Assembly: GCA_016124495.1 (NCBI GenBank)
Contig: WGNP01000016.1
Coordinates: 1-64,000 of the forward strand
Reading direction: 5' to 3'
From: Hyphomonas sp.
GTDB lineage: Bacteria; Pseudomonadota; Alphaproteobacteria; Caulobacterales; Hyphomonadaceae
DNA length: 64,000 bases
Part shown: piece by piece, positions 16,698 to 25,847 of the stretch
Position numbering within the stretch: position 1 is the stretch's first letter
Layout of the letters: each line of letters begins with the position of its first letter
Made by a program: the position numbers and the translations under genes
The notes under the pieces: generated by a model
What the model was told of the DNA's origin: nothing
The model's database searches: none
Seen by the model: the letters and a program-made list of their open reading frames with translations, nothing else

Positions 16698-18319
16698 GCG
16701 GTCGGGAGCTTGTAGTCCTTGAAGGTCTCGCGCAGGGCCAGCTTGTTGATCTTGCCGGTGGCGCCGAGGGGGATCGCCTCGACGAACTGAACATCGTCCG
16801 GTGTCCACCATTTGGCGATCTTGCCTTCGAGGCTGGCAAGGATTTCTTCTTTGGTCGGATTTTCACCGGGCTTGGCCTGCACGATCAGCAGCGGGCGTTC
16901 ATCCCATTTTGGATGGTAGATGCCGATAGCGGCCGCGTTGGCGACCTTCGGATGGCCGACCGCGATGTTCTCGATGTCGATGGAGGAGATCCACTCCCCG
17001 CCGGACTTGATCACATCCTTGGCGCGGTCGGTGATGACCATGGTGCCGATCCCGTCGATCGTGGCGACATCGCCGGTGTCGAAATAGCCTTCGGCGTCGA
17101 GCACATGGCCGCCGGCGCCCTTGAAGTAGCCACCGGCCACTGCAGCGCCGCGCACGAGCAGGCGGCCGGAGGTCTTGCCGTCGCGCGGCAGCTGTTTGCC
17201 GTCATCGTCAACGATGGCGAGCTCGACGCCGAAGGGTGGGCGGCCCTGCTTCATCTTCTGCTTCATTCGGGTGTCGACATCAGCATCGACCATGCTGGGC
17301 GGCAGCGCCCCGAGCGTGCCAAGCGGCGAGGTTTCGGTCATGCCCCAGGCGTGGATGACGTCCACTTCGTAGTCCTGCTCGAAGGCGCGCAGGATGCGTT
17401 CCGGGATGGCGGAGCCGCCGATCAGGACTTTCTTGAGATAGGGCAGTTTCAGGTTGTTGGCCTGCAGGTGCGTCAGCAGCATCAGCCAGACGGTCGGCAC
17501 GGCGGCGGTGATCGAGACTTTCTCATTGGTGAGCAGTTCGTAGATCGAGGCGCCGTCCATCTGCGCGCCGGGCATCACCATGTTGGCGCCGGTCGCCGGG
17601 CACGACATTGCGAGGCCCCAGGCATTGGCGTGGAACATCGGCACGACCGGGAGCACCGAGTCGGCTGCGCCCATGCCCATCGCATCCTTGCCCATGGTGA
17701 CAAGCGTGTGGAGCACGTTGGAGCGGTGGGAATAAAGCACGCCCTTCGGGTTGCCGGTGGTGCCGGAGGTGTAGCAGAGCCCGCAGGCGGTATCTTCCGG
17801 GAAGTCGCCCCAGCGGGCATTGGTGCTGCGTCCGTCGATCCAGATGTCGAACGCGATCGCGCCGAGCTTGTTCTCGGGCATGGTGTCCGCGCCGGCATAG
17901 ATAACGAAGGTTTTTACCGTCTCGAGCTGGCCCTTGATGGCCTCGACGATCGGCAGGAAGGTCTTGTCGAAGACGAGAACCTTGTCTTCGGCGTGGTTAG
18001 CGATCCAGGCGATCTGCTCAGGGTGGAGGCGCGGGTTGATCGTGTGCAGGACCGCGCCGATGCCCATGGCGCCGTACCAGGTGGCCATGTGGCGTTCGGA
18101 GTTCCAGCCAAGGGTCGCGACCCGGTCGCCGAGGCCGATGCCGCTATCCTTAAGGGCCGAAGAGACCTGCTTTGCCATGGTGTAGAGCTGCGCGTAGGTG
18201 GTGCGCGTGATGTTACCTTCGACGCGGCGCGTGATGATCTCGCGGTCGCCGTGCTGCAGGCGCGCGTGCTCGAGGATCTTGTCCACGGTCAGCGGCCAGT
18301 CCTGCATAATGCCCTTCAT
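16694..18319 (-). CDS. Acyl-CoA ligase (AMP-binding, AlkK-like fatty acid type)
   Basis: A 541-residue adenylate-forming enzyme that activates a carboxylic acid with ATP and CoA. The P-loop motif is [20 protein letters not shown]; then [45 protein letters not shown] (hinge), and the C-terminal catalytic lysine region [17 protein letters not shown]. The overall pattern, including the internal [13 protein letters not shown], matches medium/long-chain fatty acyl-CoA ligases of the AlkK/FadD3 group found in Caulobacterales. Substrate chain length is inferred only. It overlaps a DUF3088 gene and would feed the acyl-CoA dehydrogenase and thiolase encoded elsewhere in the window. Confidence 0.92.
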   Translation of the reverse strand: MKGIMQDWPLTVDKILEHARLQHGDREIITRRVEGNITRTTYAQLYTMAKQVSSALKDSGIGLGDRVATLGWNSERHMATWYGAMGIGAVLHTINPRLHPEQIAWIANHAEDKVLVFDKTFLPIVEAIKGQLETVKTFVIYAGADTMPENKLGAIAFDIWIDGRSTNARWGDFPEDTACGLCYTSGTTGNPKGVLYSHRSNVLHTLVTMGKDAMGMGAADSVLPVVPMFHANAWGLAMSCPATGANMVMPGAQMDGASIYELLTNEKVSITAAVPTVWLMLLTHLQANNLKLPYLKKVLIGGSAIPERILRAFEQDYEVDVIHAWGMTETSPLGTLGALPPSMVDADVDTRMKQKMKQGRPPFGVELAIVDDDGKQLPRDGKTSGRLLVRGAAVAGGYFKGAGGHVLDAEGYFDTGDVATIDGIGTMVITDRAKDVIKSGGEWISSIDIENIAVGHPKVANAAAIGIYHPKWDERPLLIVQAKPGENPTKEEILASLEGKIAKWWTPDDVQFVEAIPLGATGKINKLALRETFKDYKLPTA

Positions 18320-18427
18320 TTGATCTTCCTCCGGTTCAGCGCGGCTCGGAGGTCCGGCGGCGCTTGTGATTTTTCGATGCCCTGTCTATGCGGGCAGATG
18401 CGCTGACGCAAGGAAAGGACAAGGGGT

Positions 18428-19408
18428 ATGATGAGACTTCGGGTAGCGGTGGCGGCTTTGGCGATGCTGGCGGCGTGTAGCAAGCCAGAACCGGCTTCCC
18501 CGGCGGCCGAGGCGCCCCTAGCCGAAGCGGCGGTGGCCGAGGCAGCCCCGGGCGCGTCCGAGACCGTGACCCGGATAGCGCCCTTGCCTGAGTTGTTTGA
18601 TTGCCTGCGGGAGCGCGGCAGCGGGCTGGTCGCGTCGCATCGGGGCGGGCCGGCGCCGGGCTTTCCGGAGAATGCGCTGGAGACGCTGGAACATGGCCTG
18701 AGCCAGGGCATCCGCGTGTTCGAGGTGGACGTCGCCTCCAGCCGGGACGGCGTCCTGTTCCTGCACCATGATGACCGGTTCGGACGCACGGCCGACGGCG
18801 ACAGCTATGTCGCCGATACCGACTGGGCGGATATTGCGCGGCTGAGGCTGAAGGATCCCGAGGGCGAGGTGACCGGGCTGCATCCGCCGAAGCTGACCGA
18901 TGTGCTGCTCTGGGCCAAGCAGCATGGCGCGGTGCTGGAGCTCGACCGCAAGCAGACGACGGGGTTTCGCAATATCGTCGAGGCGGTGCGTGCTGCACAG
19001 GCGGAGCACAATGTGATCATGATCTCTTATTCCGACGAGGAAGCGGGCGCAATTGCGAAGCTGGATCCGTCGTTGATGATGACCGCTTCGGCGCGCGGCG
19101 ACCGCGACCTGGCCAAGCTGGAAGCACTGGGCGTTGACCTCACGCGGGTGATCGGCTGGACGGGCACGCGCGAGCCGGACCCGCCGGCATTCGAGCGGCT
19201 GCTGCAGAAAGGTGTCGAGCCGGCGTTCGGCACGCTGGGCCGCCAGGGCGAGCGGCTGGACGACCAGTACTGGGCAGATGGGGACGGCAGCGAGTACCAG
19301 CGGCTGGTGGATGACGGTGTGGTACTGATTGCGACGGATGAGCCTTACCGCGTGGCCGACTATCTGCTGGCGGATGAAGAAGGCTGGGAGGCTTGCGCGC
19401 GGCGCTAG
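18428..19408 (+). CDS. Glycerophosphodiester phosphodiesterase lipoprotein
   Basis: Hydrolyses glycerophosphodiesters to glycerol 3-phosphate and an alcohol, probably in the periplasm. The N-terminus is a lipoprotein signal with lipobox LAAC (Cys about residue 17), followed by an Ala/Glu-rich linker. The TIM-barrel GDPD motifs are SHRGG and GFPENALETLE, then FEVDVASSRDGVLFLHHDDR (Glu, Asp and His ligands), PPKLTDVLLWAKQHG and LELDRK. The length (326 aa) is normal for the family. Two ATGs overlap (18428, 18431) behind GGAAAGG/AAGGGG. Divergent from the acyl-CoA ligase; convergent with the DUF4345 gene, overlapping it by 4 bp. Confidence 0.9.
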   Translation: MMRLRVAVAALAMLAACSKPEPASPAAEAPLAEAAVAEAAPGASETVTRIAPLPELFDCLRERGSGLVASHRGGPAPGFPENALETLEHGLSQGIRVFEVDVASSRDGVLFLHHDDRFGRTADGDSYVADTDWADIARLRLKDPEGEVTGLHPPKLTDVLLWAKQHGAVLELDRKQTTGFRNIVEAVRAAQAEHNVIMISYSDEEAGAIAKLDPSLMMTASARGDRDLAKLEALGVDLTRVIGWTGTREPDPPAFERLLQKGVEPAFGTLGRQGERLDDQYWADGDGSEYQRLVDDGVVLIATDEPYRVADYLLADEEGWEACARR

Positions 19409-19788
19409 GCGCGCGCGCTGCGCACCACGAACCAGAGCCAGACGAGCAGGATGGGCGAGCCGAGTTCGATGAACATGCCGGCCCATTGCTGGGGCGTGCC
19501 GGGGCCGACCGTGAGGTGGGAAACGAGCCGCCCGAGGCCGCCGATGACGAGCGCGGCGCAGATGAAACTGATCAGACGGAAATGAGTCTCGATTTTCGGG
19601 ATGGCGTACCAGAGCAGGAACGAGACAAGGACATAGACGCCGGACATATAGCGGTACTGGTTGTCGATAGCGGCGGAGACCGGAGTGGCCGGATCGGCCC
19701 CGGCCATTCCGGAGACGAGCCCAAGCGCAGCGAAGGCGAGCGGGATGACAGAAAAGAGGCCGAGCACGACCTGCAGACCGATTTTCAT
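19405..19788 (-). CDS. DUF4345 family membrane protein (second copy)
   Basis: A 127-residue four-helix membrane protein: VVLGLFSVIPLAFAALGLVSG, then a YRYMSGVYVLVSFLLWYAIP stretch, then FRLISFICAALVIGGLGRL, and a C-terminal helix. The GV/Y-x-L-x-G and GGLGR motifs fit DUF4345. It shows little direct similarity to the DUF4345 protein at 1958-2335, so it is not a recent duplicate. Function unknown. A perfect palindrome (19832-19853) lies 44 bp upstream of its start and may control it. Confidence 0.75.
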   Translation of the reverse strand: MKIGLQVVLGLFSVIPLAFAALGLVSGMAGADPATPVSAAIDNQYRYMSGVYVLVSFLLWYAIPKIETHFRLISFICAALVIGGLGRLVSHLTVGPGTPQQWAGMFIELGSPILLVWLWFVVRSARA

Positions 19789-19831
19789 GGTGTTACCCCT
19801 GGGTGCTTCTGGTTACAACACGCCATGGCAC

Positions 19832-19857
19832 AAGATGACGCATGCGTCATCTTTTTT
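19832..19857. promoter_or_regulatory. 22-bp perfect palindrome with T6 tail (operator or terminator)
   Basis: AAGATGACGCATGCGTCATC followed by TT is fully self-complementary (19832-19853) and runs into six Ts on the plus strand. Read rightward it resembles an intrinsic terminator for readthrough from the GDPD gene. It also contains ATGAC-N6-GTCAT (19835-19850), the same pattern as at 28683-28698 ahead of the RND efflux genes, so it may be an operator upstream of the leftward DUF4345 gene. Confidence 0.5.
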
Positions 19858-20064
19858 CTCGGGCGCCGTCGGACTGTCGCTTCGCCCCGGGTGCCGTAAC
19901 AGGCGCGCGGGCTGTGGGACGCTTGCTGCTCGCAAGGCTTTGGCCTGAAAGTGAAGATCCCCAGCGCGCGCTGCGACCTCTTGCGGAAACATGTCCTCAG
20001 CCGCAGTTCCGCGGCAAGGCGAGCCCCGCTGCAACGTCACTGCCCGGACTGAAGGACAGATTCG

Positions 20065-20536
20065 ATGAAGCCCCCCGTCACGAACCGGGACCAGGCGAAG
20101 GCCCGGGCCCGAGAGCTGCGCGTCGAATTTGGCGCAAGCGGCACGCCGATTTCCCATGCCGAAGCGCGCGAACGCGTGGCCGCCGAACTGGGCTACCGCC
20201 ACTGGAATATCGCCTCGGCGCGCCTGTCGAACGAGCCCGAGGTGCCGCTGCAGGTGGGCGACCTGATGGCGGGGCGCTACCTCAAGCAGCCGTTCACCGG
20301 CCGGGTGCCGGGCGGGCGTGAGCTTGCCGGCGGTGCGGCGTACGACATCACCATAGGCTTTGACGAAGCGGTGGACGCGGTGGACTTCGAGAGCCTCTCG
20401 AACCTGCGCACACAGGTACAGATCACCGTTTCGGAAGCGGGGAGCTGCCTTCCGCACGAGCGCCGGCCTGCCGCACATGCTGTGGAGCAAACGGGCGCCG
20501 GGGCCGTCTGATCCTGGCTCGTTCGCCTACGGATAA
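20065..20536 (+). pseudogene. Glyoxalase_8-like protein gene with a C-terminal frameshift
   Basis: Begins with ATG 20065 behind GAAGGA. The N-terminal part (AKARARELRVEF, PISHAEARERVAAELGYRHW) and the central RYLKQPFTGRVPG match glyoxalase-superfamily proteins of the Glyoxalase_8 type, found in many proteobacteria and of unknown substrate. The frame then degrades to SCLPHERRPAAHAVEQ and stops at 20511. Shifting by one base near 20437-20446 restores a family-like end, AGLPHMLWSKRAPGPSDPG, stopping at TAA 20534. So one base is extra, either a mutation or a sequence error. The restored end overlaps the pdxH tail by 10 bp. Confidence 0.7.
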
Positions 20537-21183
20537 AGCCTGAGGCTCACCCAGCCCTCGCCCTTGCGGTAGAGCTTCAGGCGGTCGTGCATACGAAAGG
20601 CCTGATCCTGCCAGAATTCGATCTCGGTGGGCGCAAGCCGGAAGCCGCCCCAGAACTCCGGACGCGGAATATCCGGACCGTCGCCATAGACGGTGGAGAC
20701 TTCTGCGATGCGCTGTTCGAAGACGGCGCGGTCGGCCATCGGGCGGGACTGGTCCGAAGCAATGGCGCTGATGCGGCTCTGGGCGGCGCGGGAGGCGAAG
20801 TAGGCGTCGGCCTCGCCGTCGGAGACGCGGGTGACGCTGCCCCGGATGCGGACCTGGCGGCGCATGCTTTTCCAGTGGAAGCCGAGCGCAGCTGAGGGCT
20901 GCGCCGCCAGCTGCACGCCCTTGGCGCTTTCGAGGTTGGTGAAGAAGGTGAAGCCGGCTGCGTCGACGCCCTTCAGGAGCACGATGCGGACATCCGGATT
21001 GCCGCCCGAGTCCACGGTTGCGAGCGACATCGCGTTGGCGTCGTTCGGCTCCGAGGTGCGAGCGTCCGCCATCCATTGCTGGAACAGGGCGATCGGATCG
21101 GCGGTCTCCGGGATCAGCGCGCGGTCGCCGCTATCGGCATAATCGGCGGCGCTGGGCGTCGGCGGGATCAGGGAGGACGACAT
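20527..21183 (-). CDS. pdxH: Pyridoxamine 5'-phosphate oxidase
   Basis: FMN enzyme that oxidises pyridoxine or pyridoxamine phosphate to pyridoxal 5'-phosphate, the cofactor of TnaA and GcvPB in this window. The 218-residue protein has ANAMSLATVDSGGNPDVRIV, LLKGVDAAGFTFFTN, HWKSMRRQVRIRG, SRISAIASDQSRP, and the C-terminal signature FWGGFRLAPTEIEFWQ with RLHDR-like MHDRLKLYR, ending SLRLYP. The start is uncertain: ATG 21183 gives the usual length, ATG 21195 would add four residues. Divergent from aroC across 82 bp. Confidence 0.94.
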   Translation of the reverse strand: MSSSLIPPTPSAADYADSGDRALIPETADPIALFQQWMADARTSEPNDANAMSLATVDSGGNPDVRIVLLKGVDAAGFTFFTNLESAKGVQLAAQPSAALGFHWKSMRRQVRIRGSVTRVSDGEADAYFASRAAQSRISAIASDQSRPMADRAVFEQRIAEVSTVYGDGPDIPRPEFWGGFRLAPTEIEFWQDQAFRMHDRLKLYRKGEGWVSLRLYP

Positions 21184-21265
21184 GAGGGCCACCATTTTCG
21201 CGGTTTGTCAGGCTGGCAATTTCATATAGGACGCAGGGAATAACGGCGAGGGTTCAGGCTGTCAC

Positions 21266-22357
21266 ATGTCGCACAACACGTTTGGCCATCTGTTTCGCGT
21301 GACGACCTGGGGCGAGAGCCATGGGCCGGCGCTGGGCTGCGTTGTAGACGGCTGCCCGCCGGGCCTCGCGCTGGACGAGGCGTTCATCCAGGGCTTCCTC
21401 GACCAGCGGCGGCCGGGCACCTCGCGCTTCGTGACGCAGCGGCAGGAAGCTGATCTCGTGAAGATATTGTCAGGCGTGTTTGAAGACGACCGGACGGACG
21501 GGACGGTGACGACGGGCACGCCGATTTCGCTGATGATTGAGAATACCGACCAGCGCAGCAAGGATTACCGCGAGATCCGCGACCGGTATCGCCCCGGCCA
21601 TGCCGACTATGCGTATGACGCGAAATACGGCGTGCGGGATTATCGCGGCGGCGGACGGTCCAGCGCGCGCGAGACGGCGGCGCGGGTGGCGGCGGGGGCA
21701 GTGGCGCGGCGGGTGCTCGGCGACGGAATCCTGATCCGGGGCGCCGTGGTACAGATCGGGCCGCACATGATTAATCCCGAGACCTGGGACTGGGAGGAGA
21801 CGCGGAACAATCCGTTATGGTGTCCCGAGAAGGAGATGGTCCCGGTGTGGGAATCCTTCCTCGACGAGACGCGCAAGACGGGCTCCTCTGCGGGCGCGAT
21901 CGTACAGATCGAGGCGAGCGGCGTGCCGGCCGGCTGGGGCGCGCCGATCTATGGCAAGCTCGATGCGGAACTTGCAGGCGCGATGATGGGCATAAACGCC
22001 GCCAAGGGCGTCGAGATCGGCGCGGGCTTTGCGGCGGCATGGATGAGCGGCGAAGAGAATGCCGACGAGATGCGCGCCGGCAATGACGGCCCCTCTTTCC
22101 TGGCCAACAACAATGGCGGCGTGGCGGGCGGCATTTCGACGGGCCAGGATGTGGTTGTGCGCATTGCGATCAAGCCGACCTCGTCAATCCTGAACGAGGT
22201 GCGCTCGGTGACCCGCCACGGCGAAGAAGTGGACGTGCGCACCATCGGGCGGCATGATCCGTGTGTCGGCATCCGGGCGGTGCCGGTGGCCGAAGCGATG
22301 ATGGCCTGCGTACTGGCCGACGCGAAGCTGCGCCACCGGGGCCAGACCGGGCGCTGA
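21266..22357 (+). CDS. aroC: Chorismate synthase
   Basis: Last step of the shikimate pathway: eliminates phosphate from 5-enolpyruvylshikimate 3-phosphate, using reduced FMN. The 363-residue protein has the signature [18 protein letters not shown], then [57 protein letters not shown], and [17 protein letters not shown]. All family blocks are intact. Together with the class II DAHP synthase at 2518-3894 it covers both ends of the pathway, but the genes are not linked. Confidence 0.97.
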   Translation: MSHNTFGHLFRVTTWGESHGPALGCVVDGCPPGLALDEAFIQGFLDQRRPGTSRFVTQRQEADLVKILSGVFEDDRTDGTVTTGTPISLMIENTDQRSKDYREIRDRYRPGHADYAYDAKYGVRDYRGGGRSSARETAARVAAGAVARRVLGDGILIRGAVVQIGPHMINPETWDWEETRNNPLWCPEKEMVPVWESFLDETRKTGSSAGAIVQIEASGVPAGWGAPIYGKLDAELAGAMMGINAAKGVEIGAGFAAAWMSGEENADEMRAGNDGPSFLANNNGGVAGGISTGQDVVVRIAIKPTSSILNEVRSVTRHGEEVDVRTIGRHDPCVGIRAVPVAEAMMACVLADAKLRHRGQTGR

Positions 22358-22418
22358 AGCGAAAGAGCCCCCGTGTGTTTTGCACAGGAGCCCTCGTTCG
22401 TATTCCGTGAACGGATAT

Positions 22419-22916
22419 TTAGAACTTCACGACGCCGCCGATGGTGAATACGTCGGCTTCGGAATCGTCACCTTCGTAACGCGAGGCATCCAGGCGGACA
22501 CCCAGACGCTCGGTCAGGAAGAGTTTGCCGCCAACGCCGTAGGCAAGACCGTCCACGTCGGCGGTAGCGCTGCCGAGGCCCGGCACTGCAGCCGAGAACT
22601 CGGACGCGGCGTAACCGGCGCGGCCGAACAGTTCGAAACGCTCCGTGACCGGAGCGCGCAGGACGCCGAAGGCACCGAAAGACTGCTCGAGTTCAACCGT
22701 GGCCGGGCCGACGTCTGCGTCGTCGATACCGATCGACACTTCACCTTCAGCGCCGAAATAACGGTTGAAGAAGTAGGTGCCACGGCCGGTCAAAGCGCCG
22801 AATTCAGCGCCGTCTTCGTCGAACCGGGAATATCCGCCGCTGAGCTCGAGGTTGCCCTGGGCAACAGCGATCGGTGCAGCAAGGATGGCGGCGAGGGATA
22901 CGAGTGCAAGTTTCAT
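22419..22916 (-). CDS. Outer membrane beta-barrel (porin-like) protein
   Basis: A 165-residue protein with a clear Sec signal (MKLALVSLAAILAAPIAVAQ) and an ensuing run of alternating hydrophobic strands: LELSGGYSRFDE, GRGTYFFNRYFGAEGEVSIG, FGAFGVLRAPVTERFELFGR and LGVRLDASRYEG, ending in ADVFTIGGVVKF. The terminal Phe is the usual barrel assembly signal. Size fits an eight-stranded OmpA/OmpX-like barrel. The ATG at 22916 has a GGAG site. Role unknown (adhesion, stability or small porin). Convergent with aroC. Confidence 0.85.
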   Translation of the reverse strand: MKLALVSLAAILAAPIAVAQGNLELSGGYSRFDEDGAEFGALTGRGTYFFNRYFGAEGEVSIGIDDADVGPATVELEQSFGAFGVLRAPVTERFELFGRAGYAASEFSAAVPGLGSATADVDGLAYGVGGKLFLTERLGVRLDASRYEGDDSEADVFTIGGVVKF

Positions 22917-23070
22917 TTTTTTATTCTCCGTACTCTGTAGTTGTGCGCAACTGCGCGCCACTGACCTAGCAACGGGAATCCCCGCCGTCAGATTGCGATG
23001 CAGTAATGTGCAGTTTTGAGCGCGGGCCTGTGGCCAACAGAGCACAGATTATGAGGCGACTGTAATCTTG

Positions 23071-24162
23071 TCAGCCGGCGCGCGCGCCACCATGGGGGCG
23101 GCGCCAGGTAGTGACTTTGGTGAGAAAGGCGAGCGTCTTACGTTCCTTAAAAAAGCCTTGCGTTTCTAAAGCTTCAGCGAGGTTCCAGTCGAGATAGCCC
23201 TTGTAATAGGGCTCGTGGAAACCATGGGGGAAATACTCAAGCAATCCGTCCATCGCAGGATAATCCCCGAACTGGACACTGTCGGCGAGCACCAAAAGGC
23301 CACCTGGTTTCAGTACACGGAATATCTCTGCAAGGACTTTTGTCCGGACCTTCGGCGGCAGTTCGTGGAAGAGGAAAATCGAGACCACGATATCCTGCGA
23401 GGCGGGCTCGCACGGCATCGCTTCGGCGGCCTCCTGGATCACGTCCACCTGGCGCCAGGGCGCGAGGCGCGTGCGGGCCGCGTCCGTGTAGGAGGGCGAC
23501 AGGTCAAGCCCGGCGGCACGCAGTTTCGGATAGACTTCCAGCACCTTTTCAAGAAAGCGGCCATTGCCGCAGGCGACATCCAGCAGGCGCTGCGTGCGCT
23601 GGTCCCGGCCCTTGAGTTCGCGGCTGATTTCGGCGAGCGCGGCGCGGCGCATGGCGTCGGCGGTGCCGGAGAACAGCGCCTCGACCTGCGTGTCATAAAG
23701 CTGGGCACTTTCCCCGGTGAACCAGCCGCCGGACTGGTAGTGGAAATTCTGCAGGTAATAGGCCGGGTACCGGTTGGTGCCTTCGGGCACCTGCGCGCGG
23801 ATTTCGGTGCCGTCGCGGGCTAGCCGCCGGCGGTTCACCTCAGACGCATCCTGCAGGAAGGCCTGGGCGGATTTCAGGGCCTTGGGCAGGTCTGCGGCGC
23901 GCAGGTCCTGCGGCGGCGGATATAGGCCCGCTTCGACATTCGCCTGGTCCTGCACGAAGAGGCGAAGGTAGGCCTTGCGCAGCTCCGACAGGTCTGGCTG
24001 GCCGCGCGTCGGCCGGAATTCCGGCTCGCCGGGGCGGTCAAATCCGCCGGACTGGCTTCGGGCGGCCTGCATCTGGGCAGCATACCAGGCGGTGCGCAGG
24101 CCCTGCCCGGCGGCGTAGCGTGCCCGGCTGGCGGTCTTGGCGGCGCGGTCAATCAATCCCAT
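23071..24162 (-). CDS. Class I SAM-dependent methyltransferase
   Basis: A 363-residue protein. The first half is helical and specific to this subgroup (ending LQNFHYQSGGWFTGESAQLY). The second half is a Rossmann-fold methyltransferase: motif I RLLDVACGNGRFLEKVLE, motif II area RAAGLDLSPSYTDAA, motif IV SIFLFHELPPKVR, and LKPGGLLVLADSVQF. The N-terminal extension with the HYQ-GGW motif is a conserved feature of a bacterial/cyanobacterial group whose substrate I do not know. Monocistronic; a divergent partner is the glycine-zipper protein. Confidence 0.85.
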   Translation of the reverse strand: MGLIDRAAKTASRARYAAGQGLRTAWYAAQMQAARSQSGGFDRPGEPEFRPTRGQPDLSELRKAYLRLFVQDQANVEAGLYPPPQDLRAADLPKALKSAQAFLQDASEVNRRRLARDGTEIRAQVPEGTNRYPAYYLQNFHYQSGGWFTGESAQLYDTQVEALFSGTADAMRRAALAEISRELKGRDQRTQRLLDVACGNGRFLEKVLEVYPKLRAAGLDLSPSYTDAARTRLAPWRQVDVIQEAAEAMPCEPASQDIVVSIFLFHELPPKVRTKVLAEIFRVLKPGGLLVLADSVQFGDYPAMDGLLEYFPHGFHEPYYKGYLDWNLAEALETQGFFKERKTLAFLTKVTTWRRPHGGARAG

Positions 24163-24294
24163 GAGACGAATATGTAGAGCGGATACGCCCTAGTCCAGTG
24201 TCCGGGCAGCCTTCAGGCTCCGTTCAGGTTGGCAGGGGCAAGTTAGCCACCGCTACTGGCGCATCCTGCCTCATGAAGCCGAAGGAGACTGGTG

Positions 24295-24999
24295 ATGTTG
24301 AAGCTCTCTCTGGCTGCTGGCAGCATTGGCCTGATGGCCCTCGCCCTGCCGATGCAGGCCCACGCGCAGTACGCCTATCCCTACAGCGAGCCCGGCGTGC
24401 GCAATGTGCAGTGCGAACGTGAGCGCTCGGACGATTCGGCCGCCGGAACGATTGTCGGCGCCCTGGCCGGCGCGCTTATCGGCGGCGCGATTGGCAACAA
24501 TATTGAGAATGACCGCGAGTATACCCGGTACAACCGGCGCGGGCGCCCGGTCGAAACCTACCGCGAAGGCCGCAGCGAATCCGGCAACGTCGCCGTTGGC
24601 GCCGTGCTGGGCGCGCTGGTCGGCGGGGTGGCGGGCAACTCGATTGCCAAGGATACCGGGCCCGACTGCCAGGTGGCCTATGCACCCTACAGCTATTCCT
24701 CGACCCCATCGGGCGCGATCCCGCGCACGACGCAGGGCCTTTATGGGGGGCCGGAAGTGATGGGCCAGGGCGGATACCAGACCGGCTACCCCGCCTCCTA
24801 TCCTCCGACACCGTCCTATCCGGATTACCGCGACGAGCCGCGCTATGAAGCGCCCGACCGTGATTGCCGCGTCATCCACCGCGAGACCCGCCTGCCGGAC
24901 GGCGACGTGCAGCGCGATCCCGTGACCGCCTGCTATGACGAGCGCTCCCGCGAGTGGCGCATCCAGGACGGGTATACGGACGATCCTTACGGTTACTAG
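24295..24999 (+). CDS. Glycine zipper 2TM domain surface protein
   Basis: A 234-residue exported protein. A signal peptide (LSLAAGSIGLMALALPMQAHA) is followed by a glycine-zipper 2TM unit, GTIVGALAGALIGGAIGNNI, and a second repeat AVGAVLGALVGGVAGNSIA. The C-terminal half is rich in Tyr, Pro and Ser, then ends with DCRVIHRETRLPDG and a CYDE segment typical of this family. Such proteins sit in or near the outer membrane; no reaction is known. ATG at 24295 is chosen over a GTG at 24292 for its spacing from GGAG. Confidence 0.85.
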   Translation: MLKLSLAAGSIGLMALALPMQAHAQYAYPYSEPGVRNVQCERERSDDSAAGTIVGALAGALIGGAIGNNIENDREYTRYNRRGRPVETYREGRSESGNVAVGAVLGALVGGVAGNSIAKDTGPDCQVAYAPYSYSSTPSGAIPRTTQGLYGGPEVMGQGGYQTGYPASYPPTPSYPDYRDEPRYEAPDRDCRVIHRETRLPDGDVQRDPVTACYDERSREWRIQDGYTDDPYGY

Positions 25000-25049
25000 T
25001 TTTCGAGGCGTTTCCCCGAAAACCGGTTCCCGCTTTTTGGAACGCCGCT

Positions 25050-25799
25050 TCAGTGAGACCGCGCACAGACCAGCCATTCCCGGTTGCCATCACCGCCGGG
25101 AATGGGGCTGGGCTGGGGCGCCTCGACGCGCCAGCCCGCTGACATCAGGTAGGTGAGGAACGCGTCGAGCGCGGTTTGCGTGGCGGCGTCATCGATGACG
25201 AGGCCGCCTTTTCCGACATTCGAAGGGCCCACTTCGAATTGCGGCTTGAACAGCGCGATCAGCGTGGCCGGCTTAGAGGCCAGGGCCATTGGAACGTCCA
25301 GCACCTTGGCAAGCGACACAAAGCTCAAATCACAGACGATCAGCTGCGGCGGCGCGGCAAGGTGCGCGGGCGTCAGGTCGCGCGCGTTAAGGCGCTCGTG
25401 CGAGGTGACGCGGCCGTCGCCCACGATCTTCGCGTGCAGCTGACCGCGACCGACATCCACGCATGTGACATGCGACGCGCCGGCGCGCAGCAGCACATCC
25501 GTGAACCCGCCCGTCGAGGCGCCGAGATCGAGGCATTGCAAGCCCGCCGGATCGACGCCGAACACGTCCAGCGCGCGCGCCAGTTTCAAGCCGCCACGCG
25601 AGACGTAGGGGTGGGCCGCTTCGGACTGGATCACCGCGTCCCGCGACAGGCTTTCGGAGGGTTTGGCGACCGGCTTGCCATCCGCGATGACGAGGCCGGC
25701 GGCGATGGCGGCTTGCGCCGCGGCGCGGCTGCCGAAATGGCCGAGGGCAACCAACATCTTGTCGGCGCGTTCGGTTTGAGGAGTCTGAGGGTCTGGCAT
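25050..25799 (-). CDS. tlyA: TlyA family rRNA methyltransferase / hemolysin A homologue
   Basis: A 249-residue protein with an N-terminal S4 RNA-binding domain (ERADKMLVALGHFGSRAAAQ and a following AGLVIADG) and a C-terminal FtsJ-like methyltransferase domain: LQCLDLGASTGGFTDVLLRA, VDVGRGQLHAKI, PQLIVCDLSFVSL and ALFKPQFEVG. TlyA proteins 2'-O-methylate rRNA in mycobacteria; some were first described as haemolysins. ATG at 25799 gives the standard start; longer frames are not supported. Divergent from sodC across 48 bp. Confidence 0.92.
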   Translation of the reverse strand: MPDPQTPQTERADKMLVALGHFGSRAAAQAAIAAGLVIADGKPVAKPSESLSRDAVIQSEAAHPYVSRGGLKLARALDVFGVDPAGLQCLDLGASTGGFTDVLLRAGASHVTCVDVGRGQLHAKIVGDGRVTSHERLNARDLTPAHLAAPPQLIVCDLSFVSLAKVLDVPMALASKPATLIALFKPQFEVGPSNVGKGGLVIDDAATQTALDAFLTYLMSAGWRVEAPQPSPIPGGDGNREWLVCARSH

Positions 25800-25847
25800 T
25801 CCGGTTCTCTGCCCTATACTTGAACCAGAATCGACAGGAGTATCGAC

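Noticed and set aside
19813..20490. A 225-codon minus-strand frame across the palindrome and the Glyoxalase_8-like gene
   Set aside because: Mirror of a recognisable plus-strand gene and runs through a perfect palindrome.
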